64,000 bases of DNA from Adiantum capillus-veneris (GCA_014529385.2 CM043969.1:73886676-73950675), one strand, 5' to 3'; positions 39,101-48,135 are shown, numbered from the stretch's first letter. Translations and numbers: made by a program. Notes: a model not told the origin generated them from the sequence alone.

Positions 39101-39591
39101 GAAATAGAGCTCTTTATTGACTTGTTGAAAGCTGGTGTATGTACAATGGGGATGGTGTTACCCATCTCCCTAGCATCTATATACATGTCCTTTTCCCTGA
39201 ACTTAAAGGAGATTCTCCTTTCAGGAAATTTAACATGGGCAGCCAGACGGTCAAACCATGGTGCCCCTAGGATTACATCCTCATGCTTGAGAGGAGAGAT
39301 AAAGAAATCCTCTTTGTCCACATAGCCTTGGACATGAAGCCTCAATTTCCCGATTAAGGGAGTGACTGAAGCTTCTTGCCCCTTGAAGGCACTGTCTGCG
39401 GGTAGGATATCTCCCATCTCGTAGGATTGTATGCCTAGCTTGGTGGCTAACTCCATAGATATGAAATTGTGAGTAGAACCAGGGTCAAAGAGAATAAAAG
39501 CATCATGTTCTCTTACCTTTCCCCAAGCATGGCATAGAGGAGATCCTTTGTGATGAGTTTGGTGAATCTCCTCCTCTTGGATTTCAACCAA
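36169..39591 (-). CDS. Pol polyprotein of element A (PR-RT-RH-IN-chromodomain)
   Basis: Domains in order, with residues counted from TTG at 39591: protease DPGS at 36-39 and ILGAPW at 107-112; RT with CVDYRALN near 284 and catalytic FFDD at 382-385; RNase H Asp531, Glu568 and Asp593; integrase zinc residues His712, His719, Cys749 and Cys752; integrase catalytic Asp782, Asp843 and Glu879; a GPFQIL module near 1025; chromodomain about 1081-1125 (RRYLIKFKNYPFEDARW). No stop or frameshift interrupts it. The frame in fact stays open upstream to about 39710 and includes the nucleocapsid knuckle CFKCGEQGHAYRACP (39672-39631), so 39591 is not the true start. It overlaps the gag frame by about 200 bases, one base out of phase. 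It makes and integrates element cDNA. Confidence 0.97.
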   Translation of the reverse strand: MVEIQEEEIHQTHHKGSPLCHAWGKVREHDAFILFDPGSTHNFISMELATKLGIQSYEMGDILPADSAFKGQEASVTPLIGKLRLHVQGYVDKEDFFISPLKHEDVILGAPWFDRLAAHVKFPERRISFKFREKDMYIDAREMGNTIPIVHTPAFNKSIKSSISVYMIFVKDSQNEPNALAKENKSNQKELELSNFLKGFQDVFIDDIPCELPPKRGNDDHAIELLPGSSPPNKPPYRVSQAQQEEIMRQVHELIEKGMVRPSSSPFCSPVLLVQKKDGTYRMCVDYRALNRITIKNRFPVPRVEDLFDKLQGSTYFSRIDLKSGYHQIRIVDQDIVKTAFRTTFGLYEYIVMPFGLTNAPATFNRLMEKLFRPHRTFTGVFFDDIIIYSNSLEEHKQHLQVIFQVLRENKLYVNRKKSEFFLQEIQYLGHIISQDGIQMDPSKLEVIKGWPKPRNLHELRSFIGMCAYYRRFIEKFSQIAGPLHDLTKKNVRYTWSAKENNAFEKLKEKLISQPVLTLPDLSKPFEVQCDACGDCLRAVLLQEGHAIGYESRRLDPVEQALGIYEKELLAVLHALDSWKHYLLGTPFILRTDHQSLKYFMTQTKLSDKQMRWANFLSQFHFHIAHIAGKHNQVADALSRRPRVNAVSIANHNDLSSMIDEYAIDPDFRDVISALALGKKEEPFILQDGYLLYGNRLCVTNSLREKVMYESHAPPYAGHRGIQSTLKGIETYFYWPTMKVNIHEYVSKCVVCQKTKFDRGKQLGLLQPLPIPNSPWESISMDFIFGLPKSIHGNTGIWTIVDRFSKQAHFIPVKKTIKAHQMATLFISQIFKYHGLPMSIVSDRDPRMTSNFWKGLFENLGTRLNFSSAYHPQTDGQSEIANLTILDLLKAYVTEVDQRSQWEKYLPLVEYAYNNTVHTSTGKAPFEVIEGRSKSPLLLKVHGKIFAADEYSRDLQESFQKIKDAISISQQRQKAAADKHRRAQAFKENDWVLLKFPKARLRHMTGKNPTGHQKYYAKLAKRYYGPFQILRPINEMAYQLKLPNHWLIHNAFHVSLLKPYKGEPPQEPTIEDPPEIEDHEEVLQPESILRHEDKVLRGGKTIRRYLIKFKNYPFEDARWMQGIQLKDNLNLVNAYNASQE

Positions 39592-41114
39592 AGAAGCTCT
39601 AGGAGGATCTTGGCGGTTGTTCTTTTGGGGACAAGCGCGGTATGCATGCCCTTGTTCGCCGCACTTGAAACACCGGTTATCTTTACGATAACGCTCAAGC
39701 TCTTCTTCAGTTTATTCTTTCCTTTGTAAACTCCCTTCTCTTTAGCTTTGTTGGAATTGCCCTTAGGAGACTTTTGGACATTGTCCTTCCCCTTAGGCTC
39801 ATTGGAACCCTTGTTTTCCGGGGGCTTATTATTTCTTTTACCCCCCGTTTGGAAATTGATTCGCGAGGCCACCATAGTATGGTGTATTACCGCCGATATG
39901 GTACGTGGCCTTTGGGAGTTGACATACTCCGCCATTTCTTCGGTTAAGCCCGCACAAAATTGTTGCTTTTGCTCTCCAAAATCCAACTTTTTGAAGACAG
40001 TGGCTTTGAGTTGTAGGTCCCAAAACTTGTCTACATATTTGTGGATGGATTCATTGGGAGAGAGCTTTAAGCTTCGCCATTCGGTGAGTACTTTGTCTTT
40101 GGCATCGGTGGCCAAAAACTGCTTCATAATGGAAGCTCTTAAAGCCTTCCATGTTCGTGGAGCTTCACCGTTGGCTCGTAGGCTAGACCACCATTGTCTG
40201 GCGGACTTTTGAAAGTGCATAGCTACATGGCGTAGCTTAGAGGACTCCGTGAAGCCCTCATCTCCAAACGCCGCATCGAATTGCTGGATAAAGGCCAAAA
40301 CTTTGTCTGTAGCACCGAAGGTGCCATCATAGGTAAGGAAAGAGATGCTCTTCCCTCCCTCTTTGAATTTCTTCAGCTTGGACGACCTCTTCCATGCGGC
40401 ATAGGATTTCCTATGGCCTCTTCTTTTTGATGGTTCAAAAGTTGCACCATCACTTTCTTCAGAAGATGAAGAATTTGAAGAAGATGGAGAAGAGGGTGAC
40501 CTCTTTCTCGCCTTTTTCTTGTCTTGATCTTTGTCATCTTCACCATAGCTTTCATAAGAGGAAGAGGATGAAGAAGATGGAGAAGAGGGTGTCCTCTTTC
40601 TCGCCTTTTTCTTCTCTTGCTTTTTATCATCCCTCTTTGAATTATGGCGTGGAGAAGAGTGTGATGGTCTTCTCCGCTTTGGTGGTGATGGAGAGCGTTT
40701 AGCCCGCCGTCTTCGTGGAGCCATCTCCGCCGAGGTGGCGGGAGACTCGCTTCTTTCTCGTTCCTTCGGTGGAGGCTCTTGAGTTCTCCTTTGGGAAGGA
40801 GATGCATCATCAAGAAGTAAGTTCTTGAGCCCTTCATATGGATTCTCTTCTTCTTCCCGAATCGGAGAGAGACCTCTTTTGGTAGTCTCACAAGGAGGCT
40901 TCCTAGGTGTTCTCTCGTCATGGTGATGAACTTGGAGAATCCCGTGAGCACGGAGCTGCCGTTGCACTTCACTTTGGAGAGATGGATTGCCCATGGCTTG
41001 TTGAAGCCTAGAAACAAGATAATTAACAAGCATTGAAGCATCATTAGTAGCTTGCTCATGAGCAAAATCAAAGTTATCAACATTAATTTCACTCTCTTTA
41101 ATATTGTCAGCCAT
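39513..41114 (-). CDS. Gag of element A
   Basis: A 533-codon frame. It has an acidic N-terminus, then an Arg/Ser/Lys-rich region with a duplicated KKKARKR(T/S)PSSPSSS block (about residues 165-215). The retrotransposon Gag core follows (FIQQFDAAFGDEGF, ARQWWSSLRANGEAPRTWKAL, FCAGLTEEMAEYVNSQRP), then a basic Asn/Lys linker. After KGKNKL the frame leaves the expected nucleocapsid sequence and ends in an out-of-phase tail (KKSLSVIVKITGV...). The zinc knuckle is read in the pol frame. The related copy A2 reads through this point in one frame and is four bases longer here. So this copy either lost four bases or needs a -1 shift to make Gag-Pol. Confidence 0.93.
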   Translation of the reverse strand: MADNIKESEINVDNFDFAHEQATNDASMLVNYLVSRLQQAMGNPSLQSEVQRQLRAHGILQVHHHDERTPRKPPCETTKRGLSPIREEEENPYEGLKNLLLDDASPSQRRTQEPPPKERERSESPATSAEMAPRRRRAKRSPSPPKRRRPSHSSPRHNSKRDDKKQEKKKARKRTPSSPSSSSSSSYESYGEDDKDQDKKKARKRSPSSPSSSNSSSSEESDGATFEPSKRRGHRKSYAAWKRSSKLKKFKEGGKSISFLTYDGTFGATDKVLAFIQQFDAAFGDEGFTESSKLRHVAMHFQKSARQWWSSLRANGEAPRTWKALRASIMKQFLATDAKDKVLTEWRSLKLSPNESIHKYVDKFWDLQLKATVFKKLDFGEQKQQFCAGLTEEMAEYVNSQRPRTISAVIHHTMVASRINFQTGGKRNNKPPENKGSNEPKGKDNVQKSPKGNSNKAKEKGVYKGKNKLKKSLSVIVKITGVSSAANKGMHTALVPKRTTAKILLELLWLKSKRRRFTKLITKDLLYAMLGER

Positions 41115-41518
41115 TCTAACAACTTTTAGGTGTAAACTTTTTAGGTGTACTTTGGCACTTCAAGCCCTAGTTGCTACTCCTCTTTACCCCTTTAGAAAAA
41201 GCACTCAAGCTACTGTACCCGCGGCTCGAATACCATTAATTGCAAGGAATAGAAGAGAGGGTCTTTCGACACCAAAACAGCACCGGCTCCTGTCAAGCTT
41301 CTAATAGCTCAATAGTGGTTAAGCCGTAGGCAAGCCCCGTAGGACTCCACTATTAAGACCATAGCTCTCGACGGTGATGCCCCGTTAACTGCACAAAGGC
41401 AGGCGCACTGCAAGGCTGAAAAATCCCTATTCTACTTACTCACAGGCAATTAATAATACCAACCATTTGTAGCTAGCTTGAGGACCTCCCTTCTTGAGCA
41501 AGAAAAGAGAAACCTTGA
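41115..41518 (-). other. Leader of element A
   Basis: Untranslated region between PBS and gag ATG, about 400 bases, with no motif-bearing frame. Confidence 0.7.
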
Positions 41519-41530
41519 GCTCTGATACCA
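41519..41530 (-). other. Primer-binding site of element A (initiator tRNA-Met)
   Basis: On the - strand tggtatcagagc follows the 5' LTR after one base. It is an exact match to the usual plant initiator tRNA-Met PBS. Confidence 0.93.
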
Positions 41531-41531
41531 A

Positions 41532-43124
41532 TGTAACATTTAATGGTCTAAAATCTTATTTGTAGCGGAAATTAGCATGAACATAGTGGGCATTTCATTA
41601 GAATAGATTCCTAATGATAATTACAAGAGTGCTTGGGTGGAGAGAGCAACAAAAAGCATAACACCTAGTTAGATAGCATCGACAATACTTTCAAAAGAGA
41701 GAGCAATTAAACTATTGACAACAGTTGAGGACCGGATTTGCATGGAGCCGGTCCCCCCTCCAAAAGGCTTTGTATTATGGTTTCTCCCATCAAGAGAGAC
41801 ATTGTACAATACAATTCTTTGTGTTCCTTCAAGACTAGCTAGTGCAATGAAGATGGAAGCTTCATACACCAAGCAAAACACTTAATCAAACACAACTTGA
41901 ATTATCCCCGTTCTCAGACCCAAGACCTCACACACCTTCGAAGATGGTGAGAGCTAGCAGGGTATGAGAGTAGATTGAGAGGAAAAAGAAGTATCTTACG
42001 AGAAAGAAGTACATCTCCTCACATAATCACTCATATTAGCATAGCTTAGCTTAGTAATTAGCTTGGTAGAGAAGATGAGCATGCATTGAAGCTTGGCTCT
42101 TGGTTGGATTTGCATCCACATGCCAAGAGAGTGTTGATGTAGGCTTCTATCTCACAAGCTTGGAGTAGGTGATGAGCTCTCCATTAAAGCTTGGGAGGAG
42201 ATAGAGTGTTTTTCCTTCACACATGGTCAAGTGTGAGAGTGTGTGTGTGAATGCCAAGCAAAAATCAGCCCCCTCTCTCTCTTGGGCGAGCCCTAGCTGC
42301 TAAGTTAGGCTGGCTTTTGCCTCATTGGACCTCCCCAGGTCAAGCCAATAGGGATTAAGCAGCATAAGTGATAGCCTTCTGACATGTGTCCCCCTTTCCC
42401 CTTTTGTGAGAGCTTTAGGTAATTAAATAATTAAACTAAACTCTCATTGGACCCCTTTGCCTCCTGGCCAATAGGAATCAGGCAAGCCATGGGGCTCCTG
42501 AATGCTCATTGGACCCCTTGGGAGACTGCCCAATAGTCTTCTAAGACACTTAATTCTTATTGGTTTCTTTTATTAAATGTTTTTCAATTAATTAAACTAG
42601 ATTTACTCTAGCTTAATTCTCATTGGTCCACTTCAAGGGTCTTCCAATAGGAATTGGGCACACCTTGTGGGCATCTGGCCTAGGGAGCTGACATGTGTCC
42701 CTCATTCCCTTTGTGTAAAGGGAGCCTGTGTGTGTGTGTGTGGTTTTCTCTCTCATCCCCTAGCTTTGGGGCTCGCCCCCTCCCATGTAGGGATGCAGAA
42801 AGACTTTTTGGGCACACACACTAAGCATCCAATTTTCCCTAAGGTTGACCTTTGGACACAACCTTTGAATTTTGGAACCTTAGCATTTTGGAAGTCTTAA
42901 TGGGCTGAACCTTAGGGTCTTTTTAGCCCGTTGTTTCACATGGCTCTTTTGCAGATGGCCCCCCCCTTTGGATCCCTATTTTCCCTCCTTTGGATCCCTA
43001 CTGTGGCCGGTCTGCTAACTTAACCAATATTCTAGCTTTTTCTCCCTTGGCACTTCCCCACATTAAATGATCAGTTTAATATGAGAAAATCATTTAGGAG
43101 AATTAGATATTGATTATTATGACA
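41532..43124 (-). repeat. 5' LTR of element A
   Basis: 1593 bases. It is near-identical to the 3' LTR; visible differences are a t/c at about 42259, g/a near 42544, a/c near 42585, and one extra C at about 42961. Confidence 0.97.
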
Positions 43125-44846
43125 CCTTTTGAGCCTAATTTCAACAAAAAAGTCAAATGGATAGAGTATAACTCCCTGTGTGGACTTCAGAGCCTCCGAG
43201 CCGTTTTCTGACTTTTGGAGTGCTTTTTGGCGATGAAATTCCTCGATGTTGGTCTCCATAGCTTCCCAATCCTTTGGGGATCCTTGCCGTATGGTTTTTG
43301 TTGACTTCGGCTTCATCGGAGCTTCATTTGGCACTATGTCGCTCTAGAAGCACCCGTGGCCGCGTTTACATACCTTTGATGATTTGTGGTGGTCCACCAC
43401 CATAGGACTTGGTTGTTGATGGTCTAGGAAAGCCGCTCGTGAAGTTTGGTGGCAAACGGACTTGTGGTTTGGCCGCAAGTGCATTTTGATGCTTTGTCTG
43501 TCTGATGCCGTTTCTGAGGTTTAGTGGCGCTTCGGGTCACTTTTTGGTCATGCGGGTCATATGGACTTGTCGAGCATGTCGATATGCTCCTACCCATAAA
43601 TTTTGGTAGCATTTGGTCGCCGTTTCGCCGATTTCCCATTTGGTGGCCTCTTGCGGGTTTCCGGGAATTAGGGTTTTTCCCGATGGTTTCCCACTGCCTT
43701 TGGCTATCCAGGACTGGTCTCCTAGACCAGGATAAGCTGCCGATGAAGTCTTGTTGATTTTGGGTTAGCCGTTAGGCCGCCGTTTCTACTTGCAGGTCTC
43801 TACCGCCCGCTTTGTGTGTGACTTCTACGCTAGTTCTCGCGACAGAATGAAAAACATGCGCGAAAAGCTCAAGGTGGTCAGCTTACCTCTCATGTCTGGA
43901 GCTGGTCGGGTAGCCGTGTGCGTCGTAGAAGCTGTTGGAAGATCGATCCGCTCTAGGTGGCAGAAGCTCTCCCCACAAGGTCAATAGTGAGAATGAGCTA
44001 AAAATGGGGTGAAAAATTCTTATAATGGAGGTCCTCGAACCATTTTTCGTGAAATTTGACATGTGCTCCTATCTTTCTGCAAGATACGGCTTAGGCTAAA
44101 AAATTTCTTGATTTGGACTCCATTTGCTCTGTTTACCAGAAATTTGTCATTTCGGTCAAAACCTGGCCAAAACACGCTTTCCGCTCCAGTCTCATAAGTG
44201 CACCCCCACTGTACTATAGGTTGTCTTTTAGTCACTGGTCATCCCCATATTTTTTGTTTTTCATTACGACTGTTTTTCACCTGCTTTTTGTATTTTTGAA
44301 GTTTTTCTGCCTAAAATTAGCAAAATTAAAAGGAAAATAGAAAATCAAACCCAAAAAATCCCCAAACTTCATAATAGATCACAAACATCACCGCAACACA
44401 TTATATACACTCACATGCAATTTTTATGGCCGGATATCTCCGTTTTACCAGTATTTTGCTTGAAAAAATGGCTATTTCTACTTATATACACACACCTAGG
44501 GGCTTGATTTGGCGTTTGGCCCCATATACCTGTAGCTTCATGCTGTATAAGGGCATATATACTTGGGTTACTCCAGAAAATTTCGCAATCAAACGTCAAC
44601 CCTTAAAATAGTCGAAAATCATGCCCTTTTTTGTTGTTTCTGTTATTGGTTCCGCATTGAGAATGCCTCCCCCCCTCCTAGTCGGAGTCCTCCCGGACGA
44701 CAAGGTCTCGCCTCGGAGTATGTGTCGTGCATAGGTTGAAAAAGTCGTGCTAATGGCTGGCCGATTAATGTGGCCCTATTTTATGCATACTCGATCAATG
44801 CATGGAAAAATTAATGTTGTGCAAGAGAAGGGAATAAGCAAGATGC
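43125..44846 (-). other. Spacer of element B between pol tail and palindrome array 1
   Basis: No gene, palindrome copy or RNA was found. Short open frames on both strands carry no motif. On the - strand it joins 34219 once element A is removed. Confidence 0.5.
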
Positions 44847-45323
44847 TTATTGGCATTCGCCATCGAGGTTTCCTATTTTCTTGGCAAGTAGCAGCTGTAA
44901 CTCTACTGCTCTTTGTTTAATGGTCTTTTTGGCCAGAGGCAACTGCTTTGCCGACACTGTTGATGGAGTTGTAGTTGTTTGTGAGGATAGAATCAGTTGG
45001 GATGTGATAGTTATGGGCCTTATGGCCTTGGATTTCCATTGGTAGTTTGGTGCTGCCAACTTTTGTAGATGGTTTGGCACTTTCTTGTTTTCCATTGGTT
45101 TGTCTGTCATCGACACCCACTTATATCTGTTCTCCTGGTTGACCTGCAGATGTCTTCTTTCCATTGTTGCTTGTACCGTAGGTATTTCCTTTGTCTTTTG
45201 CTTTGGTATCCAAATGTGAGTGTCATTTGGGTTTCTGCTAAGAATTTTCTTTGGAATCCATATCTGCTTGGTTACCTTGGTTTTGGGTTGCACCGTCTGC
45301 TTTGTTGGAATCCGATTATGACA
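44847..45323 (-). pseudogene. Basic Lys/Gln-rich tail of element B pol
   Basis: The same frame as the second protease continues past a single TAA (45326-45324) for another ~155 codons. It is low-complexity and basic (QPKTKVTKQIWIPKK, ESKA-free, many Lys/Gln/Thr), with the repeated theme 'WIPK'. It ends in TGA near 44847. No domain is recognised; it is probably the C-terminal extension of the preceding protein. Confidence 0.5.
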
Positions 45324-45956
45324 TTATGTTTTTCCCGCCATGGCCTTTCTATCCTTCCGCATCCATACTTGTTTATCTTGTTTTGGTAGCCTATATTTTT
45401 GCAGTGTAGTCGGTGATTTCAGCTGTCTGTGATTAGCATGGTTGGCCTTTACCTGGTTGTTGGTTTCAGGTTTCATGTTGAGCTTTGAGGGTATTTGTTC
45501 TTTTGTATTTGTTTCCAGTGATTGCATGGCTTGCCTTTGATCTTGATGGTCCTGTTGAGCAAAAGCTATCACCTGCTGTTCGTGTTCGTGCTGGATTTTG
45601 ACCGCCTGTGCTTTCCAGTCTATTTGGACATTGTATGCTTTTTGCCAAGGTTGCCCAAGCATCATTGGTTGTTCTGTGCTTTCATCTGTCACCACATAGA
45701 ATTTGTGTGGGTAAATATATTGATGTAATTGTACATGCAATATAATCCACCCTAATGTTTCCAATGGATGTGATGTGCTACTTTCCAGCACTTGGGAAGT
45801 AGGATGAAGTTGATCTGTGACTTGGAGCTGTTGGTATAATCCGTAAGAGATCAAATTTGCTTGAGCACCCGAATCGAGCAAGGCTGTTGATTCAACTTGA
45901 TTGTTGCCCACCTTGACTGTAATTATTGGCTCTACTGTTTCATCCTCCAAGTTCAT
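45324..45956 (-). CDS. Second aspartic-protease (retropepsin-like) domain of element B, downstream of integrase
   Basis: A 210-codon frame. Residues 8-114 have the layout of a retropepsin: strand VEPIITVKVGNNQVESTALL, catalytic DSGA at 28-31 (codons from 45875), the hydrophobic 'ANLISYGLYQQL' helix, a flap-like region ending YPHKFYVV, and the second psi motif MMLGQPW at 98-104. A Gln-rich tail follows. It is distinct from the usual gag-pol protease at 50290-50580 (ILDSGAGVAI / IILGRPF). It shares the integrase frame and is separated from it by one TGA (45962-45960, plausibly from CGA), so integrase and this domain were probably one polyprotein. A protease after integrase is not the normal Ty3 order. 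Confidence 0.78.
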   Translation of the reverse strand: MNLEDETVEPIITVKVGNNQVESTALLDSGAQANLISYGLYQQLQVTDQLHPTSQVLESSTSHPLETLGWIILHVQLHQYIYPHKFYVVTDESTEQPMMLGQPWQKAYNVQIDWKAQAVKIQHEHEQQVIAFAQQDHQDQRQAMQSLETNTKEQIPSKLNMKPETNNQVKANHANHRQLKSPTTLQKYRLPKQDKQVWMRKDRKAMAGKT

Positions 45957-45959
45957 CAG

Positions 45960-47591
45960 TCAAATCGCATTGATTCTCAATGGTGGTTTACTTTGTTGTT
46001 GTTGTCGCAGAAGTTGTCTTTTTGCAATGCGTTCTTGTGCTTCGGTTTGAGCTTCTTCCCGTACTCTCTCTTTTTCCTTCATTCTTTGCTTTCCTTGATG
46101 AATTTGTTGGAGTATCTCGTGTGTGAGTGGTAGGTGATATCTCCTTAGTCGACACCCACTAATCCAGTTTGGCATTTCTTCACCTGCTAATGTAGCAAGC
46201 TTGACAGCCCCACTTTGTGATAGATCATGAATCACAAATGGTCCCATCCCTCGCTTTTTAAGTTTCTTGGCATGTTGCTTCAAGGTATAAACAAGTACGT
46301 AATCACCTGTTTTAAACTCTTTGGTACGCACATGTTTGTCAAAAAATTCCTTTTGTCTTCTCTTTTTAGCATAGATTGAAGCGACAGCTCGTAAGCGGAG
46401 TTCATCTAGCTTTTCAAGATCATTAATTCGTGAAGAGAGTTCATGCCCTGTCCATTCCAAGCTTGTTGCTACTCGTAGAGTTGGGATTAAAAACTCTATG
46501 GGTAGTATAGCATTTAGCCCAAACACCATGTTGTATGGTGTTGTTCCTATTGAGGTTTTGTAAGCTACCCTATATGCCCATAGTGTTGAGTGTAGCTGCT
46601 GATCCCAATCGGTCCTTGAATGTGACACTATTTTAGTGAGAACCGTGCATAGTGTTTTATTTGTGGCCTCCGCTTGCCCATTGGCCTGTGGATGGTATGG
46701 TGCTGATTTTCTATGTATGACCATGAAATCCTCTAGTAGATATTCAATGACTTCATTGAGGAAGTGTGTTCCACGGTCACTGACAATTTCTATTGGTAAC
46801 CCGTAACGTACAAAAATATGCTCATACAAAAATTGAGCCATGGTGTGTGCATCAGCTTTTTGTGTGGCTTTGGCTTCGACCCACTTTGTGAGATAGTCCG
46901 TAGCCACAATGATATATTGGGTATGGGTGCGATATGCAGGGGGTGATATAGGTCCTACAAAATCAATGCCCCACTTTGCAAATTCCCTTGCCCCCATCAT
47001 TGGCCTTAACGTCATCTCATCTCTTTTGATTGGTACCTTGGTGCGTTGACATGCATCACAATGTTTGACAAACTCCTCGGCATCCATGTGCAATGTAGGC
47101 CACCAAATTCCTGCGGTTAAGACAATTTTTGCCGTCTTATTGCCCAAAAAATGGCCTCCACTTACTCCGCTATGTGCATGTTCTAGAATCAACAGGTATT
47201 CGCTTTCACTTGCACAGATTCTAAGTTGGTTGTCCTTTCCCCGTTTATAGAGTTGATTTCCAATTAGCTGAAAGTCACGAGCTTCCAGCTCTATAGCTTT
47301 CTCCCGTGCTCTTGTAGTGTTCTCAGGGAACGTTCTGGTGGTTAGGAAGTCAATGATATATTGACTCCATGCAGGTGCTATGTTCACCCGAAACAAAGTT
47401 GCGTGATCCACTGGTCGTTTGGCACTACATACTGTACAATTGGTAACATAAGAATGTGTATCCGCATAGTTGTCCAATAAACCCCTAATTGTTTCAGTCT
47501 CTGGTGTGTTTTCACTGTCGAACAATGAAATGCACAACCCTGGACATGAGCCTCTTCCAGGTAGCACTCGAATTCTTCCAGATTTATACAT
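45960..47591 (-). CDS. Integrase of element B
   Basis: Residues counted from 47591. Zinc module His140-x6-His147-x30-Cys178-x2-Cys181 (HAHSGVSGGHF ... CDACQ). Catalytic triad Asp210 (WGIDFVGP), Asp272 (IVSDRGTHF) and Glu308 (NGQAEATNK). Then WAYRVAYKTSIGTTPYNMVFG and a C-terminal GPF module (KRGMGPFVIHDL). A Gln/Arg/Lys-rich tail ends in TGA. The triad spacing is normal. The true start lies upstream: the first ~55 codons belong to the end of another H2C2 module read in this frame after a one-base shift near 47460. Joins element cDNA to host DNA. Confidence 0.93.
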   Translation of the reverse strand: MYKSGRIRVLPGRGSCPGLCISLFDSENTPETETIRGLLDNYADTHSYVTNCTVCSAKRPVDHATLFRVNIAPAWSQYIIDFLTTRTFPENTTRAREKAIELEARDFQLIGNQLYKRGKDNQLRICASESEYLLILEHAHSGVSGGHFLGNKTAKIVLTAGIWWPTLHMDAEEFVKHCDACQRTKVPIKRDEMTLRPMMGAREFAKWGIDFVGPISPPAYRTHTQYIIVATDYLTKWVEAKATQKADAHTMAQFLYEHIFVRYGLPIEIVSDRGTHFLNEVIEYLLEDFMVIHRKSAPYHPQANGQAEATNKTLCTVLTKIVSHSRTDWDQQLHSTLWAYRVAYKTSIGTTPYNMVFGLNAILPIEFLIPTLRVATSLEWTGHELSSRINDLEKLDELRLRAVASIYAKKRRQKEFFDKHVRTKEFKTGDYVLVYTLKQHAKKLKKRGMGPFVIHDLSQSGAVKLATLAGEEMPNWISGCRLRRYHLPLTHEILQQIHQGKQRMKEKERVREEAQTEAQERIAKRQLLRQQQQSKPPLRINAI

Positions 47592-47659
47592 AATCGTAGG
47601 ATTAGGTCAGATTCAAGATGATACAGCCGTCTTGCTAACAACTGAAAGTTTTTTGTTTG
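47384..47659 (-). pseudogene. Extra H2C2 zinc module between RNase H and integrase (element B)
   Basis: In the RNase H frame the sequence reads LARRLYHLESDLILRL...EAHVQGCAFHCSTV...LGVYWTTMR. After a one-base shift near 47460 it continues in the integrase frame as DTHSYVTNCTVC. Together this is His-x6-His-x~29-Cys-x2-Cys, a complete integrase-type zinc-binding motif. A second, canonical copy follows about 85 residues later. A TGA at about 47660 (likely from CGA) separates it from RNase H. The motif is assembled from two frames by inference. Confidence 0.6.
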
Positions 47660-48135
47660 TCAAATTGTTCGCTGTTTGGATCTCCATCCTGTATTATCAA
47701 AATCACTTCCAAAGGAGAGAATGCTAACTATTTCCTGAGACCATTTGGGTACCATTTCAATGTTGAAAAGATAAGCATCTGGTATGTCATCATCTACCCC
47801 TTGAGGAGCTTCCCCGTTGTGTATTCTTGAAAGATGATCAGCTCGCAGATGAGTTTTCCCCTTTTTGACCACCACTGTGAAGTCAAATTCTAGCAATATA
47901 ATAAACCAGCGTACGATTCTCCCTGTATTGCAAGGTTTATTTACTAGGTATAAAAGAGCTTGATGATCCGTGAAGAACACAAATTTGTTTGCAAGCAAAT
48001 AATGCCAAAATTTCTTTACATCATAAATCATTCCTAACCCTTCCCTTTCGGTGGTTGTGTAGTTCTTTTCTGCACTGTTTAACTGTCGGCTAGCATAGCA
48101 AACTGAAAAATCCATTGTTCCGTCTCCTCGTTGAG
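47660..48135 (-). pseudogene. RNase H of element B
   Basis: It continues RT after a small insertion at about 48133-48135: HIDASAYAIGSIL ends at a TAG-type break, and AQRGDGTMDFSVCYASRQLN resumes in another frame. The catalytic pattern Asp (DAS), Glu (TEREGLGM), Asp (FFTDHQALLYL) is kept, followed by HLSRIHNGE. It removes the RNA template during cDNA synthesis. A two-base insertion is the simplest reading of the break. Confidence 0.88.

Larger units (their letters stand above)
34220..43124 (-). mobile_element. Young chromodomain Ty3/gypsy element A, nested in B
   Basis: The LTRs 34220-35811 and 41532-43124 (1592 and 1593 bases) differ by about three substitutions and one C in a run. The target duplication ccttt (34215-34219 and 43125-43129) is perfect. 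PBS next to the right LTR and PPT next to the left LTR set the - orientation. It encodes Gag and a 1140-codon uninterrupted Pol ending in a chromodomain, so it is a chromovirus. The total of 8905 bases is normal for the group. This is the best-preserved element in the window. Confidence 0.97.

Noticed and set aside
40373-41122. 249-codon frame on the - strand overlapping gag
   Set aside because: Out-of-phase shadow of Gag; Leu/Lys/His-rich with no domain. Gag in the other frame has clear motifs.
43125-44846. Further palindromes or an extra gene in the B spacer
   Set aside because: Scanned for the 12-base arm and for long frames; neither found.
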